From Aquila chrysaetos chrysaetos (Eukaryota > Chordata > Aves > Accipitriformes > Accipitridae), in assembly GCF_900496995.4 (NCBI RefSeq), contig NC_044030.1, forward strand, positions 1,178,001 through 1,242,000: 64,000 bases of DNA. Direction: 5' to 3'. A program made the position numbers and the translations under genes. Below, one piece after another: positions 27,801 through 35,580 of this stretch; the first letter of the stretch is position 1; each line of letters starts with the position of its first letter. The notes under the pieces are model-generated. The model was not told the DNA's origin. It made no database searches and saw only the letters and a program-made list of their open reading frames with translations.

Positions 27801-30800
27801 CATAACTTGCTAGAACCCTGAACTTAGCTAAGTAACATGCAGCATAGAAGGAAGTATCTTCTTCAGAAATTGAAGGAATTCAGACCACAACCCTGGAATG
27901 CCACTTTTGTTTTTCACTCAAGGCTTTCCAAAACAGCTTTAGCTGGTTGAGCTGACCCAGAAACAAAATTAATGAAGGCTAGCATTGTCCTTCCTCTGTT
28001 GTCCTCTCATAAAGTAATTTAATAATATTTGTAAAAAGCAAAAATAAAGAACACAGTAGGGAAAATAATTTACTAGGATACGATCACTTGTTGTAAACTG
28101 CCAACTTGAGACAGCCAAGCTTAAATATGAGAAAGGATGACATACTAAAAAATAAAAAGTTGCAAGCTACGGTTTTGTACTGAAGCAGTAATATGACTGG
28201 ATTACTAAAAGTAATGAATAAAATTTAAAAGTGGATCAGATTCCTTTACCTTCAGACATGTTAAGGGCTGGCCAAGCCTACCCAGCACAAGGAGCAAAAG
28301 GATTCTGCTGCAGGGAAGAACCCAAATAACTACACCATGCATAATACCGTGGAGATAAGAAAGGTCACAGGATTCAAGGAACTACGACTGCTGGTGCAAA
28401 AAAAGCAGACAGAAAAAAAAAGGAAAAGACTCATGGACAGAGATTGTTGAAAGGGAGAATTTGAAAAAGATAATTCACAGAACACCTTTGCAAAATTGCA
28501 GTTAACATATTTGAGCACTAGTGAGTCCCATGAAGGTCTGCAGCTCTGTGCAAGCCTCTGAGCAGGTACAAACACAGCACAGCATCCCTCCCTCTGCAAG
28601 TGCCTAACTCAGCACAAGGCACTCCCCAAAACCCAGCTGCTCTATTTTCTCCTTTTGTAACATTTCTGCTACTGGGAACGTGAGGATGCCAGTGATCCTC
28701 CAGAAACTGGGCAGTTTTCACTAACTAGGGGAAAAGAAAAAATTTCTGGAGGTATTGTTCCCTGGGGGGGGGTGGGAAACCCAAAGAAACCACAACACAA
28801 CAAAAAACAAAAGCAAAAAACCAAAACCAGGTGGCTCACAGAGGAAAAAAATTAAAAAGGACAGTGAGACCCCCATCCCAGGACTGAAACACTCTCGTAT
28901 CCTTATAGTACTGCTCCAAGTGAGAGAGCAAAGAACAAGGGAGGTAATGCAGGTAGGGGACACTCACAGTGAAGTTTTCATGCTGCCATTTATTTTCCAG
29001 TATCATAATTAAAATGCATCAGAATATGAATTAGAGGTTGCATGCTATTCTTCATTCTGAAGTTGAAGAAGATTCACTTGCCATCAGATATTACAAATTT
29101 TGCCTGCATTTTTTCTGCAGTTTTTACTTGTACTTATGCAAAAGCATAACAAAATTCAGTGTAAAGTGACTAAAGTTGCAAACTACATGCAAACCAATAA
29201 AATGGCAACTCAGTCCTGAAGACTGTCAAATCCTACATAGAGTGCTAAATAAAGCAACCTTTTCCAAAGCGAATCTTAAAATTCATCTTGCAAATTACTC
29301 CTTGTAAGTTACTATCTCTCATACTGAGGTTTACCCCACAAAGAATTAAAAAAACTGGGAAATGCTAGTTCAACACGTTTTATGAGAGCACAACTTGAGC
29401 ATGCATTAGCAAGTGATGAGCTATTAAAATCACAATATTCAGCATGGATGTTAGCACCTATATACATTTTCCCTAGTTCTTTAGATCTCCTCTCATCCTG
29501 GGTCTGCGTTTTTTATCAAAATGTTTTCCAGCCACATGAATCACAAGGATGTCAGCCCACTTGTGCATCTGTGCCCTGCATGTGGGAGATATCGGCATGC
29601 AGCTTTGCAAAAGCAGCGCAGGACACAGTGGGCCATTGTGATATACCCAGTGATTGACACATGGAGATCAGCGCAGTTTTGGAAACAGTGACATTTTGCC
29701 CCCAGATTCTGAAAAGTATGTTCCACCACTCTCTCTACAACCCTGTGTCACCTGCGTGACAGTAACATCCTCCCCAAAGTCAGCACTTCCATCCTACACA
29801 CTGCAACTGCCACAGGAAAGAGATGCTTCTCCAACATGCTGCCACTGTTTTATATGTTGGCAGACATGAATTTAGCCTTGAAATCTTCTAAGCCAAGCAA
29901 TATCAAAGAATATGGCACCTGCACAGGCAAATAAAATATTTACGGGGCCACTGTGTGAAAACCTTGGTCCCACAGCAGGTTGGAAACACCATTCCCTCAC
30001 GTCTGCCTGTGATAGGTGATGGGCATTGCCTTGGGTAATCATGCCCAAGAAGCTTTGCTTCCTAGGTCTGCAGTTTTGGTCACCCTCAGTTTATAAAATA
30101 CCACACTCTCGCAGCACCACTGCTGCCGTTTCACTGACCACGTGCCCACCAGGACAATGCCACCGTGGCAGTGTTGACCACAGGGTCCAGGCCCTTCATG
30201 TTTCTCCAACCCATCAGTACATGAGTGCTTTGGCAGCTGCTGGAAAACCTTGCTGCAGCACTTTCAAAGAGACATATAGTACATAGTAAGATGCCCAATA
30301 CCATAATACCATCAGGAAGAGTTCAACCGAAGACGCTTGAGCTGTTGATTCCTCCTGTAGACTCAAAAAGTTGAGCAGTGTCCCGGGCTGACAAAGACAC
30401 ATGCAGCAGCAAATCAAAACATGAGCAAACTCACCCTGTACCACAATCTGGCCATCTCACAAAAGGGTCCCCCCATGCACTGGGAGCTCTACTTGGTGAA
30501 CTTGCATCCGCGTTGCTTTTCCAGACTGACAGCTGTAAAGGATATCGAGCGGTTGGGCATCCCTGAGTTTCGAGCCTCACAGCTACCAGCGTACTCAGTT
30601 GCCAAGTTTATGTCTAATACTGGCTTGCCTTAATCATATGGATATAATCTAGATGAGATACAAATCTCAGGTAAAATGCAAATCCACCTTCACGTTACGC
30701 TCAGACGATAGAGGTGGAAATAATGCAAGGCCCACCCTACCACCACCTCTACGTTTCAGTAACGTGCAACAAGAATTCTTTTCCATGAAGAATACGACTT

Positions 30801-32777
30801 GAGGCAACATCAATCAACATTTTGAATTGTCCTGTACCATTTCCCCAGGCTACCAGAGGAACAGTCCTGAAAGGACTACCGTGACCTAGTAAACCTCAAG
30901 CATCCAGCCTGTGGAAAACAATCCTGTTCTGCCTAACCCCATCAAGGATACAGCTTCATTCAGAACAAATAACTTCCTGCAGAGTCCAGTCCAGCTATCT
31001 GAGATGTCTTCTACTAAGCAAAGAATGGCAGTTGTTCCTCATCATTCCCAGTAACAAATCTCCTGTCTCTAACTGACAAAGCAAAAGGCAAGAGGCCTCA
31101 GAAACATAATGTCCCAGACAATCAAAAGCTAGCTTTTCAAGGACAAAAGTAATAAGGTTTACAGATCTGAAGGGCCTTGTTTTCTAGAAGAGCAAATGCA
31201 GATAAAAGAGCATAAAAAAACATGAACTGCATCTCCAGCCTCGGTCCTTTCTTCTGCCCTTCTCCAGCTATCCCTGCTTGCCTTCCCACCCCCCTTACCA
31301 ACCTCCAATCCTCTGAAACACCCTTTGAAGTCCTACAGCCTTAATTTATACTCAGGAGTTTTTACTCATTGCTGTGCTCCAATGATGCCAGCAAACTGCA
31401 CGTGCAGGTCACATGCAGCTTCAGCAATTAAAAACCGGATCCCCCAGTCCATTGGAACTGGTGTCTGTAAGTGCAGCTGACAAAAAAAGTGTGAGAAATA
31501 GAGAACAGAAGGATAGCTAAACTGGATCATTTAGTTTTAAGATTACAAACTTCTGATCAGGTATGTCTGGAAGTGTTAGGATTCCCGCAGATCCCCAAAA
31601 ACATTTCCCTCATGGGACTGCAAAAATCAACCTAAGGGTAGAATTATGGAGCTGAAACTGATTATTGTTTTGATTTCTAAAAGCTGCTAAGCTTAATTTT
31701 TTTAAGGCTACTAAGTAGTTATTAAGTATGTTTTAATTTAGATTATCAGCATCATTTCTTACATAATCATTGATCTGCTCATAGTCATAACTAAGTTGTC
31801 TCACCTACTAACAAAAGTGCTGACAACTTGGAAGAGTGCCAAAATCCTTTGTATTCACCTTCAAATAAAGGAAATCATGTTAAGATGTGATTATTCATTA
31901 TAACAGAAGTAAAATGATTCTCCATATACTGTATTTTGCAAGATATAAAATATTATAATCTTTCACTTTTCAAAGCTGGAAAACTGACTGCCTTTTCATT
32001 TTTACAGAAAAAATATGTACGCTTTGTTTTATTGTTGATAAACATTTGGAGAGTGCTTATGATGCAGTGTCATGAAAAAGGGGTTCTTGTTTGCCTCTGG
32101 ATTATCGTCAATAAAGTTTTCATTAAACAGCACAGTTGAAAATATCACCTTCCTACAGAAGAGGTGGGCAGCTACTTGTTAATGAGAAACTTTTTGTAGC
32201 ACCTTGGAGACTTTGCAGCATTTGCCTGGTTACATTTTATATGCTTTTCCTGTTAGCAGTAATTAAAATATGAACAAAATCCTACAGTTATAAGAGCAAT
32301 TTAAAAATTAGGATATCTTTTCATTTGATGAAAACCACTTACGCTGTTAAGTGCGGTTAAAAAGATTGAGACGGATCTCTTACCCAGATATGACAGTCAT
32401 GTACCACCAGTCTGACATTTCCAAACACGCAGGCTTGATATTTGGCAAAAACTGGGGTTCCAACGTGACTGGCAGACAAACTGCTGTCAATCCGGGAAAC
32501 GAGAGCACTTCTCCTGAGATAGCTGCAGATCAGGCTTGGCTCCTGACTGTCTTCGGAAAAGCTGTCTCTTTCATTCCCAAAGGCTACGATATTAACCGAC
32601 CTAAAATAAAAATAATAAAGACAAAGCTGTGTTAACAAAGATGAAGGGCAGGGCTAAGAGGGGGGAAAAAAAAAAAAAAAATCCCCTTAAATCAAACCTA
32701 ACGTATTAATCCTTCTGAATCCTCTTCCCTCCCTAGATTTTAACACCCCCCTGTAATCAACAGCAAAACACATACAT
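765..32777 (-). CDS. RHOBTB3: RHOBTB3, atypical Rho/BTB protein, complete 12-exon coding region
   Basis: Twelve exons with GT-AG borders join without a phase conflict: 32777-32776 (AT), 32600-32384, 23192-23000, 19921-19770, 17882-17771, 16961-16593, 14419-14307, 12641-12530, 8714-8541, 7360-7194, 6303-6207 and 880-765. The sum is 1824 nt, or 607 residues plus stop; human RHOBTB3 has 611. In order, the product has a divergent Rho-like domain (about 1-225) with no classical P-loop GxxxxGK[ST], a first BTB domain (about 227-350), a linker, a second BTB domain (about 405-520), a conserved C-terminal region and the prenylation-type end CTVM. In mammals RHOBTB3 binds Rab9, supports endosome-to-Golgi transport, is reported to hydrolyse ATP, and works with CUL3 and VHL-type ubiquitin ligases. 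Runs such as [24 protein letters not shown] and [10 protein letters not shown] make the family assignment secure. No frameshift or premature stop was seen. Confidence 0.96.
2010..4443 (+). mobile_element. CR1 non-LTR retrotransposon, 5'-truncated, open frame broken
   Basis: This is the largest CR1 copy in the window, in RHOBTB3 intron 11 and antisense to the gene. Broken frames give the end of the endonuclease domain ([22 protein letters not shown]), then reverse transcriptase blocks ([52 protein letters not shown]). The catalytic FADDTKL is at 3561-3581. The typical CR1 C-terminus follows ([29 protein letters not shown]). The 3' end carries the avian CR1 signature ending in short CTATCTTTCTATGG-type units. 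Several frame changes (near 2900, 3420 and 3860) make it inactive. The first third of a full CR1 is missing, the usual result of incomplete reverse transcription. Confidence 0.93.
4444..6206. other. Remainder of RHOBTB3 intron 11, no feature recognised
   Basis: The short open frames here on both strands have no splice context or family resemblance that I can see. The intron part at 881-2009 is equally empty. Confidence 0.5.
6207..6303 (-). CDS. RHOBTB3: RHOBTB3 exon 11 (residues 538-569)
   Basis: The acceptor is TCTCGCAG|TTTCACAAT and the donor is CTTTCAG|GTAACC. Its 97 nt encode [20 protein letters not shown] and [11 protein letters not shown], a highly conserved block. Confidence 0.97.
7194..7360 (-). 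CDS. RHOBTB3: RHOBTB3 exon 10, end of second BTB domain (residues 482-537)
   Basis: The acceptor is TTTTTCAG|CCAGTATT and the donor is GCTAAG|GTACGTG. Its 167 nt encode [20 protein letters not shown] and [12 protein letters not shown]. Confidence 0.97.
8541..8714 (-). CDS. RHOBTB3: RHOBTB3 exon 9, second BTB domain core (residues 424-481)
   Basis: The acceptor is TCCTGCAG|GTGCAACT and the donor is TGCCCAG|GTAAGAAA. Its 174 nt encode [20 protein letters not shown] and [15 protein letters not shown], nearly identical to the human protein. Confidence 0.97.
8715..11630. other. RHOBTB3 intron 8, proximal part, no feature recognised
   Basis: AT-rich intron sequence without a recognisable repeat or exon. 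Introns 9 (7361-8540) and 10 (6304-7193) look the same. Confidence 0.5.
11631..12326 (+). mobile_element. Solo LTR, copy 1 of a ~700-bp family
   Basis: The block starts TGTGGTGACC and ends GGTTATGACA, giving the TG...CA ends of an LTR. The same block with the same two ends recurs at 20474-21173 (inverted) and 52148-52843 (same direction), with few differences by eye. It lies in RHOBTB3 intron 8, antisense to the gene. It holds an AATAAA at 12057-12062 and a palindrome at 12005-12025. No matching target duplication is visible: the left flank is GTGGA and the right is GCAGA. No primer binding site or internal region follows, so this is a solo LTR. The 133-codon open frame inside is shared by the copies but has no supported product. 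Confidence 0.82.
12005..12025. repeat. Perfect 10-bp inverted repeat with 1-bp spacer inside LTR copy 1
   Basis: GTTAGATCTG and CAGATCTAAC are exact reverse complements separated by a single base. The same palindrome is present in the other two LTR copies at 20775-20795 and 52522-52542. It lies about 30 bases before the polyadenylation-signal position. Confidence 0.9.
12530..12641 (-). CDS. RHOBTB3: RHOBTB3 exon 8 (residues 387-423)
   Basis: The acceptor is TTTGCAG|CTAAACACT and the donor is ATACAAG|GTAGGG. Its 112 nt encode [11 protein letters not shown] and [20 protein letters not shown], the entry into the second BTB domain. Confidence 0.94.
12642..14306. other. RHOBTB3 intron 7, no feature recognised
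   Basis: No repeat family or extra exon is recognised. A poly(A) run sits near 13494-13508. Intron 6 (14420-16592) and intron 5 (16962-17770) are likewise without recognised features. Confidence 0.5.
14307..14419 (-). CDS. RHOBTB3: RHOBTB3 exon 7 (residues 349-386)
   Basis: The acceptor is TGACAG|GTGCTTTCC and the donor is GGGAAG|GTACATC. Its 113 nt finish a split glycine and add 37 codons, [17 protein letters not shown] to [10 protein letters not shown]. It is too short for most ORF scans but matches the family closely. Confidence 0.95.
16593..16961 (-). CDS. RHOBTB3: RHOBTB3 exon 6, first BTB domain (residues 226-348)
   Basis: The acceptor is TTTCACAG|AAAAAATGCC and the donor is TATTCAG|GTACCC. 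Its 369 nt are 2 + 122 codons + 1. It encodes [36 protein letters not shown] and [13 protein letters not shown], the core of the first BTB fold. The base composition is strikingly GC- and CpG-rich compared with the AT-rich introns around it. The stretch [18 protein letters not shown] is more proline- and alanine-rich than the human protein. Confidence 0.95.
17771..17882 (-). CDS. RHOBTB3: RHOBTB3 exon 5 (residues 189-225)
   Basis: The acceptor is TTTTAG|CTGGAATATT and the donor is CAGCCAG|GTGCTC. Its 112 nt are 37 codons plus one base. It encodes [20 protein letters not shown] and a basic lysine run, then QPPQLEQP. It ends the Rho-like part. Confidence 0.94.
19150..19330 (-). mobile_element. 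CR1 3'-end fragment (minus strand)
   Basis: The antisense text CTTGGAAGGGACCTGTGGAG, then a run close to GTCACCCACCCAGGG and CTTGTCCAGCTGGGGTTTGG, is the standard 3' untranslated part of CR1. The copy is diverged and lies in RHOBTB3 intron 4. Confidence 0.65.
19413..19665 (-). mobile_element. CR1 3'-end fragment (minus strand)
   Basis: It begins with the AATCATAGAATCACGGAAT-type tail, then GGTTTGGGTTGGAAGGGACC and CCATCCAACCTGGCCTTGAA. This is an unmistakable CR1 3' end including the last codons of its reverse-transcriptase frame. It lies about 105 bp from exon 4 of RHOBTB3. Confidence 0.9.
19770..19921 (-). CDS. RHOBTB3: RHOBTB3 exon 4 (residues 138-188)
   Basis: The acceptor is CTCCAG|GAGTGTC and the donor is GGAGTG|GTGAGTG. 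Its 152 nt finish a split glycine and add 50 codons. It encodes [15 protein letters not shown], a conserved cysteine cluster, then [16 protein letters not shown]. Confidence 0.94.
20474..21173 (-). mobile_element. Solo LTR, copy 2 of the ~700-bp family, with 5-bp target duplication
   Basis: In the + orientation it reads TGTCATAACC ... GGTCACCACA, the reverse complement of copy 1. CCAGT occurs immediately before it (20469-20473) and immediately after it (21174-21178), a 5-bp target-site duplication that proves both ends. It lies in RHOBTB3 intron 3 in the same orientation as the gene, opposite to copy 1. Its polyadenylation hexamer is AATGAA where copy 1 has AATAAA. Copy 2 shares several variants with copy 3 against copy 1. 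Confidence 0.88.
21179..22999. other. RHOBTB3 intron 3, distal part, no gene seen
   Basis: Poly(A) runs near 21541-21558 and 22036-22051, plus a short direct repeat of CTATACCATAG near 22446-22470. Nothing else is recognised. Confidence 0.5.
23000..23192 (-). CDS. RHOBTB3: RHOBTB3 exon 3 (residues 74-137)
   Basis: The acceptor is GTTTAG|GATATATTT and the donor is AAAACCG|GTATGTATC. Its 193 nt are 64 codons plus one base. It encodes [19 protein letters not shown] and later [11 protein letters not shown], the middle of the Rho-like domain. Confidence 0.95.
24058..24405 (+). mobile_element. CR1 3'-end fragment (plus strand)
   Basis: The encoded remnant reads [20 protein letters not shown] then [18 protein letters not shown], the CR1 ORF2 C-terminus. 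It is interrupted by a T run at 24187-24199. The 3' end follows (GGTTGGATGGGGCTCTGAGC, CCCTTCTAACCCAAACCATT). It is in RHOBTB3 intron 2, antisense to the gene. Confidence 0.9.
24406..32383. other. RHOBTB3 intron 2, long stretch with no recognised feature
   Basis: About 8 kb of intron. I checked the open frames on both strands and found no family match or convincing splice-bounded exon. Old, unrecognisable repeats may be present. Confidence 0.5.
32384..32600 (-). CDS. RHOBTB3: RHOBTB3 exon 2 (residues 1-73)
   Basis: The acceptor is TTTTAG before GTCGGTTAAT and the donor is ATCTGG|GTAAGAG. The 217 nt give one base of the start codon plus 72 codons, including [12 protein letters not shown] and [11 protein letters not shown]. 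This is the start of the Rho-like domain. The glycine-rich loop is degenerate, as in other RHOBTB3 proteins. Confidence 0.95.
32776..32777 (-). CDS. RHOBTB3: RHOBTB3 exon 1: first two bases (AT) of the start codon
   Basis: The minus strand reads GAGATCAT followed by donor GTATGTG. Exon 2 starts with G TCG GTT, so the splice rebuilds ATG TCG. Upstream in this frame there is no ATG before an in-frame TAA at 32869-32871. Exon 2 itself has no methionine codon, so an upstream exon must supply it. The rest of exon 1, toward about 33 kb, is 5' UTR; its 5' end cannot be read from sequence. Confidence 0.75.
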
Positions 32778-33272
32778 GATCTCAAATCCAACAGCAGAAC
32801 GGGCGCAAAGCGGGAAAGAAACCCGGAGACGCTGCTCGCGTTACAAATCCCCCGCCGGCTTTGGCTTTTTATTCGTCGGCGTCCACGCTCAGCGGCCACC
32901 GCCGGGGCCCTCGCCGCATTCCCCCGCCCGCAGCCGGGCGGGACGAGCCGGTGGCGGCCGCGCCGGGGGATGGACCGACCCCAGCGGAGGCGGCGGCGGC
33001 GGCGGCGGCGGCCCCGGTGTCCGCGTCACCCGGCGGCTGCCGGTGAACCCGAGGAGTAAGGCGAGCAGCCGCCCGCCCGGTCACAGCCATCGTCTCCTGA
33101 CGTCAGCCGGCGGGAGCGCGGCACGCGCGATGGGCAGAGCGAGCTGACGTCTCCGCAGAGCCAACGCGGAGCGGCCAGGTCAGCGAAGGCAGGGGAGGGC
33201 GCCGGGGCAGAGAGCGGGGCACGACCCGCCGCGGGGGGCTGCGGGCACGGCACCGCACCGCACCGCACCGCA
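32778..33272 (-). promoter_or_regulatory. RHOBTB3 promoter / CpG-rich 5' region
   Basis: A GC- and CpG-rich block directly upstream of the split start codon. It includes seven CGG units at 32991-33011 and a CACCG pentamer repeat at its far edge. It should contain the 5' UTR and the start site for minus-strand transcription. The exact start site cannot be read from sequence. Confidence 0.7.
33098..33105. promoter_or_regulatory. Consensus CRE/ATF site TGACGTCA
   Basis: A perfect 8-bp CRE palindrome in the RHOBTB3 promoter. A near match, TGACGTCT, follows at 33145-33152. CREB/ATF family factors bind such sites in GC-rich promoters. Use in this gene is inferred. Confidence 0.6.
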
Positions 33273-33273
33273 C
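33251..33273. repeat. (CACCG)n short tandem repeat
   Basis: Four pentamer units and a partial one, directly before the A-free array. Confidence 0.85.
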
Positions 33274-34235
33274 GCTGCTGCTGCTGCTGCTCTTGCTCCT
33301 TCTCCTGCTGCTCCTGCTGCTCTTGTGCTGCTGCTGCTCCTTCTCCTTCTGCTCTTGCTCCTTCTCCTGCTGCTCTTGCTCCTTCTCCTGCTGCTCCTGC
33401 TGCTCTTGTGCTGCTGCTGCTCTTGTGCTGCTGCTGCTCTTGTGCTGCTGCTGCTCTTGTGCTGCTGCTGCTCTTGCTCCTTCTCCTGCTGCTCTTGCTC
33501 CTTCTCCTGCTGCTCCTGCTGCTCTTGCTCCTGCTGCTGCTCTTGCTCCTGCTGCTGCTCTTGCTCCTGCTGCTGCTCTTGCTCCTGCTGCTGCTCTTGC
33601 TCCTGCTGCTGCTCCTGCCCTTGCTCCTTCTCCTGCTGCCCTTGCTCCTTCTCCTGCCCTTGCTCCTTCTCCTGCTGCTCTTGCTCCTTCTCCTGCTCCT
33701 GCTCTTGCTCCTTCTCCTGCTGCCCTTGCTCCTTCTCCTGCCCTTGCTCCTTCTCCTGCTGCTCTTGCTCCTTCTCCTGCTGCTCTTGCTCCTTCTCCTG
33801 CTGCCCTTGCTCCTTCTCCTGCTCCTGCTCTTGCTCCTTCTCCTGCTGCCCTTGCTCCTTCTCCTGCTCCTGCCCTTGCTCCTTCTCCTGCTGCCCTTGC
33901 TCCTTCTCCTGCTGCTCTTGCTCCTTCTCCTGCTGCTCTTGCTCCTTCTCCTGCTGCCCTTGCTCCTTCTCCTGCTGCCCTTGCTCCTTCTCCTGCTGCT
34001 CTTGCTCCTTCTCCTGCTGCCCTTGCTCCTTCTCCTGCTGCTCTTGCTCCTTCTCCTGCTGCTCTTGCTCCTTCTCCTGCTGCCCTTGCTCCTTCTCCTG
34101 CTGCCCTTGCTCCTTCTCCTGCTGCCCTTGCTCCTTCTCCTGCTGCTCTTGCTCCTTCTCCTGCTGCTCTTGCTCCTGCTCCTGCTCCTCTTGCTCCTTC
34201 TCCTTCTCCTGCTCTTGCTGCTGCTCCTGCCCTGC
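33273..34235. repeat. 963-bp A-free tandem array of ~21-bp units
   Basis: The main unit is TTGCTCCTTCTCCTGCTGC plus TC or CC (21 bp). Shorter and longer variants and CTG-rich blocks lie at the left end. From 33273 to 34235 the + strand contains no A at all, so the minus strand contains no T. Every stop codon needs a T, and its complement an A, so all six frames are open throughout. The apparent 311-424-codon proteins here, such as (AAGEGAR)n or (SSRRRSK)n, are therefore a result of composition and not evidence of a gene. The array sits just upstream of the RHOBTB3 promoter. Confidence 0.95.
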
Positions 34236-35151
34236 AGAGCACAGACCCAGCCACAGCTTGCCTGCACCGGGGGAGAGACCAGCACCCCAGGGACCGTCAC
34301 AGCTGAAGAGCAGTGTGAAGACCCTCTGTTTTACAGTATTTAAACCTCTTTTTTTTTTTTTTTTTTCAGTGAAATAGTATCTACCTTTTCAGTATTAGGC
34401 TGATAACTTCTGAAATGCCACGTAGATTTCTTAGCGTTCGTGTAATGTTTAAAGCACTGTTTTCAAAAAGGGCGAGCTCTAATTATAATAAAATAAACAA
34501 AAATACCTGGAACCAAATCTACTCTAAAATGGCATGCTCTCTGTCAGATACCACTATACACACTAGAGTAACAACAACAGAGTAAAAATACTTTGGACAC
34601 ACTAAATGATAGATAAACCCTCTCTATTACACGAACACATGCTGCTGTTAATCCCACAGGCAAGAACTCTTTCAACACAGGTCTTGATACAATTATCAAC
34701 AGAATAATTAACAGACCTTTGCCTGCAACAGTCCATACTCTGAGAAAGGTACTATTCCGCTATTGGCAAATGTGGGAGATGACAACTGATGTCACTGCCA
34801 AAGTTTTATGCCAATATTGTATTGATTGGCCAGGCCATTTTTAACAATCAGAAGCGTTAGTATCTGTTGTATGCTAATGAAGTCAAATGATGTTTATATT
34901 TTTATTCTAAATTCTACAGGGCCTACTGAAAAACAAACAAACAAACAACAAAAATGCAACATAAAACAACAACAGGTAATTTAACAGCATTTTTGTTTCC
35001 CCATGTTTTATCACATTCCAGCTTCTCCTTTTCAATCTAGCTTTGCTTAGAAAAGACAAATGACAGGTGGAGGTTTTGTTTTTGTTCCCCCCCCCCCCCA
35101 AAAAAAGTTTGAATCCATGATTCTTAGGTGAGTAAAAAAAGTAGACAATCA

Positions 35152-35421
35152 AAGGAAGCCACTGGTTTTTTTCCCCAGATGATCCTCAGACTGTGATGTA
35201 TCATCCTCCACATCCAAATCCTCAGTCACGTCCAAACACTGGGTGCATGAAGTTCGTTTCATGACAGCCGACATACTCAGAGCCATCACACTCCTGCAAC
35301 CACGTCTATTAGTGTACTTCTTCAAGGGCACTGAATATCCCTTGGAATCCTTAAATTTGAACTTGTAGTGGTCTATATGTTGAAAATGAGGAAACGTTTG
35401 AGAGAAAAGTTCCTTACAACA
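35152..35421 (-). other. Unassigned 90-codon open stretch
   Basis: Between an in-frame TAG (35422-35424) and the stop TGA (35149-35151), the minus strand is open. It reads protein-like: HIDHYKFKFKDSKGYS, then VPLKKYTNRRGCRSVMALSM, then an acidic end DVTEDLDVEDDTSQSEDHLG. The first ATG would give 60 residues. I do not recognise it. It could be a terminal exon, a decayed retrocopy, or chance. Confidence 0.2.
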
Positions 35422-35444
35422 CTACTGAGCATAACCTAGTGTAG

Positions 35445-35580
35445 CTAAATAAATAAATAAATAAATATGCACACACATACACACACACATATATATGCAC
35501 ACATGTGTATATACATACATATATTTACACACATGTATACGTACATGTATATACATATACACACACAGACATGCACACTC
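35445..35580. repeat. Compound microsatellite (TAAA)n / (CA)n / (TA)n
   Basis: AAATAAATAAATAAAT is followed by mixed CACACA, TATATA and CATGTATA units over about 130 bp. Confidence 0.9.

Noticed and set aside
33026-34377. Open frames of 311-424 codons on both strands over the tandem array
   Set aside because: The array has no A on + and no T on -, so stop codons cannot occur. The open frames follow from composition alone.
35179-35264. Exon-like + strand segment after TTTTTTTCCCCAG
   Set aside because: Short, ends in a stop, overlaps the minus-strand open stretch, and could not be linked to other exons.
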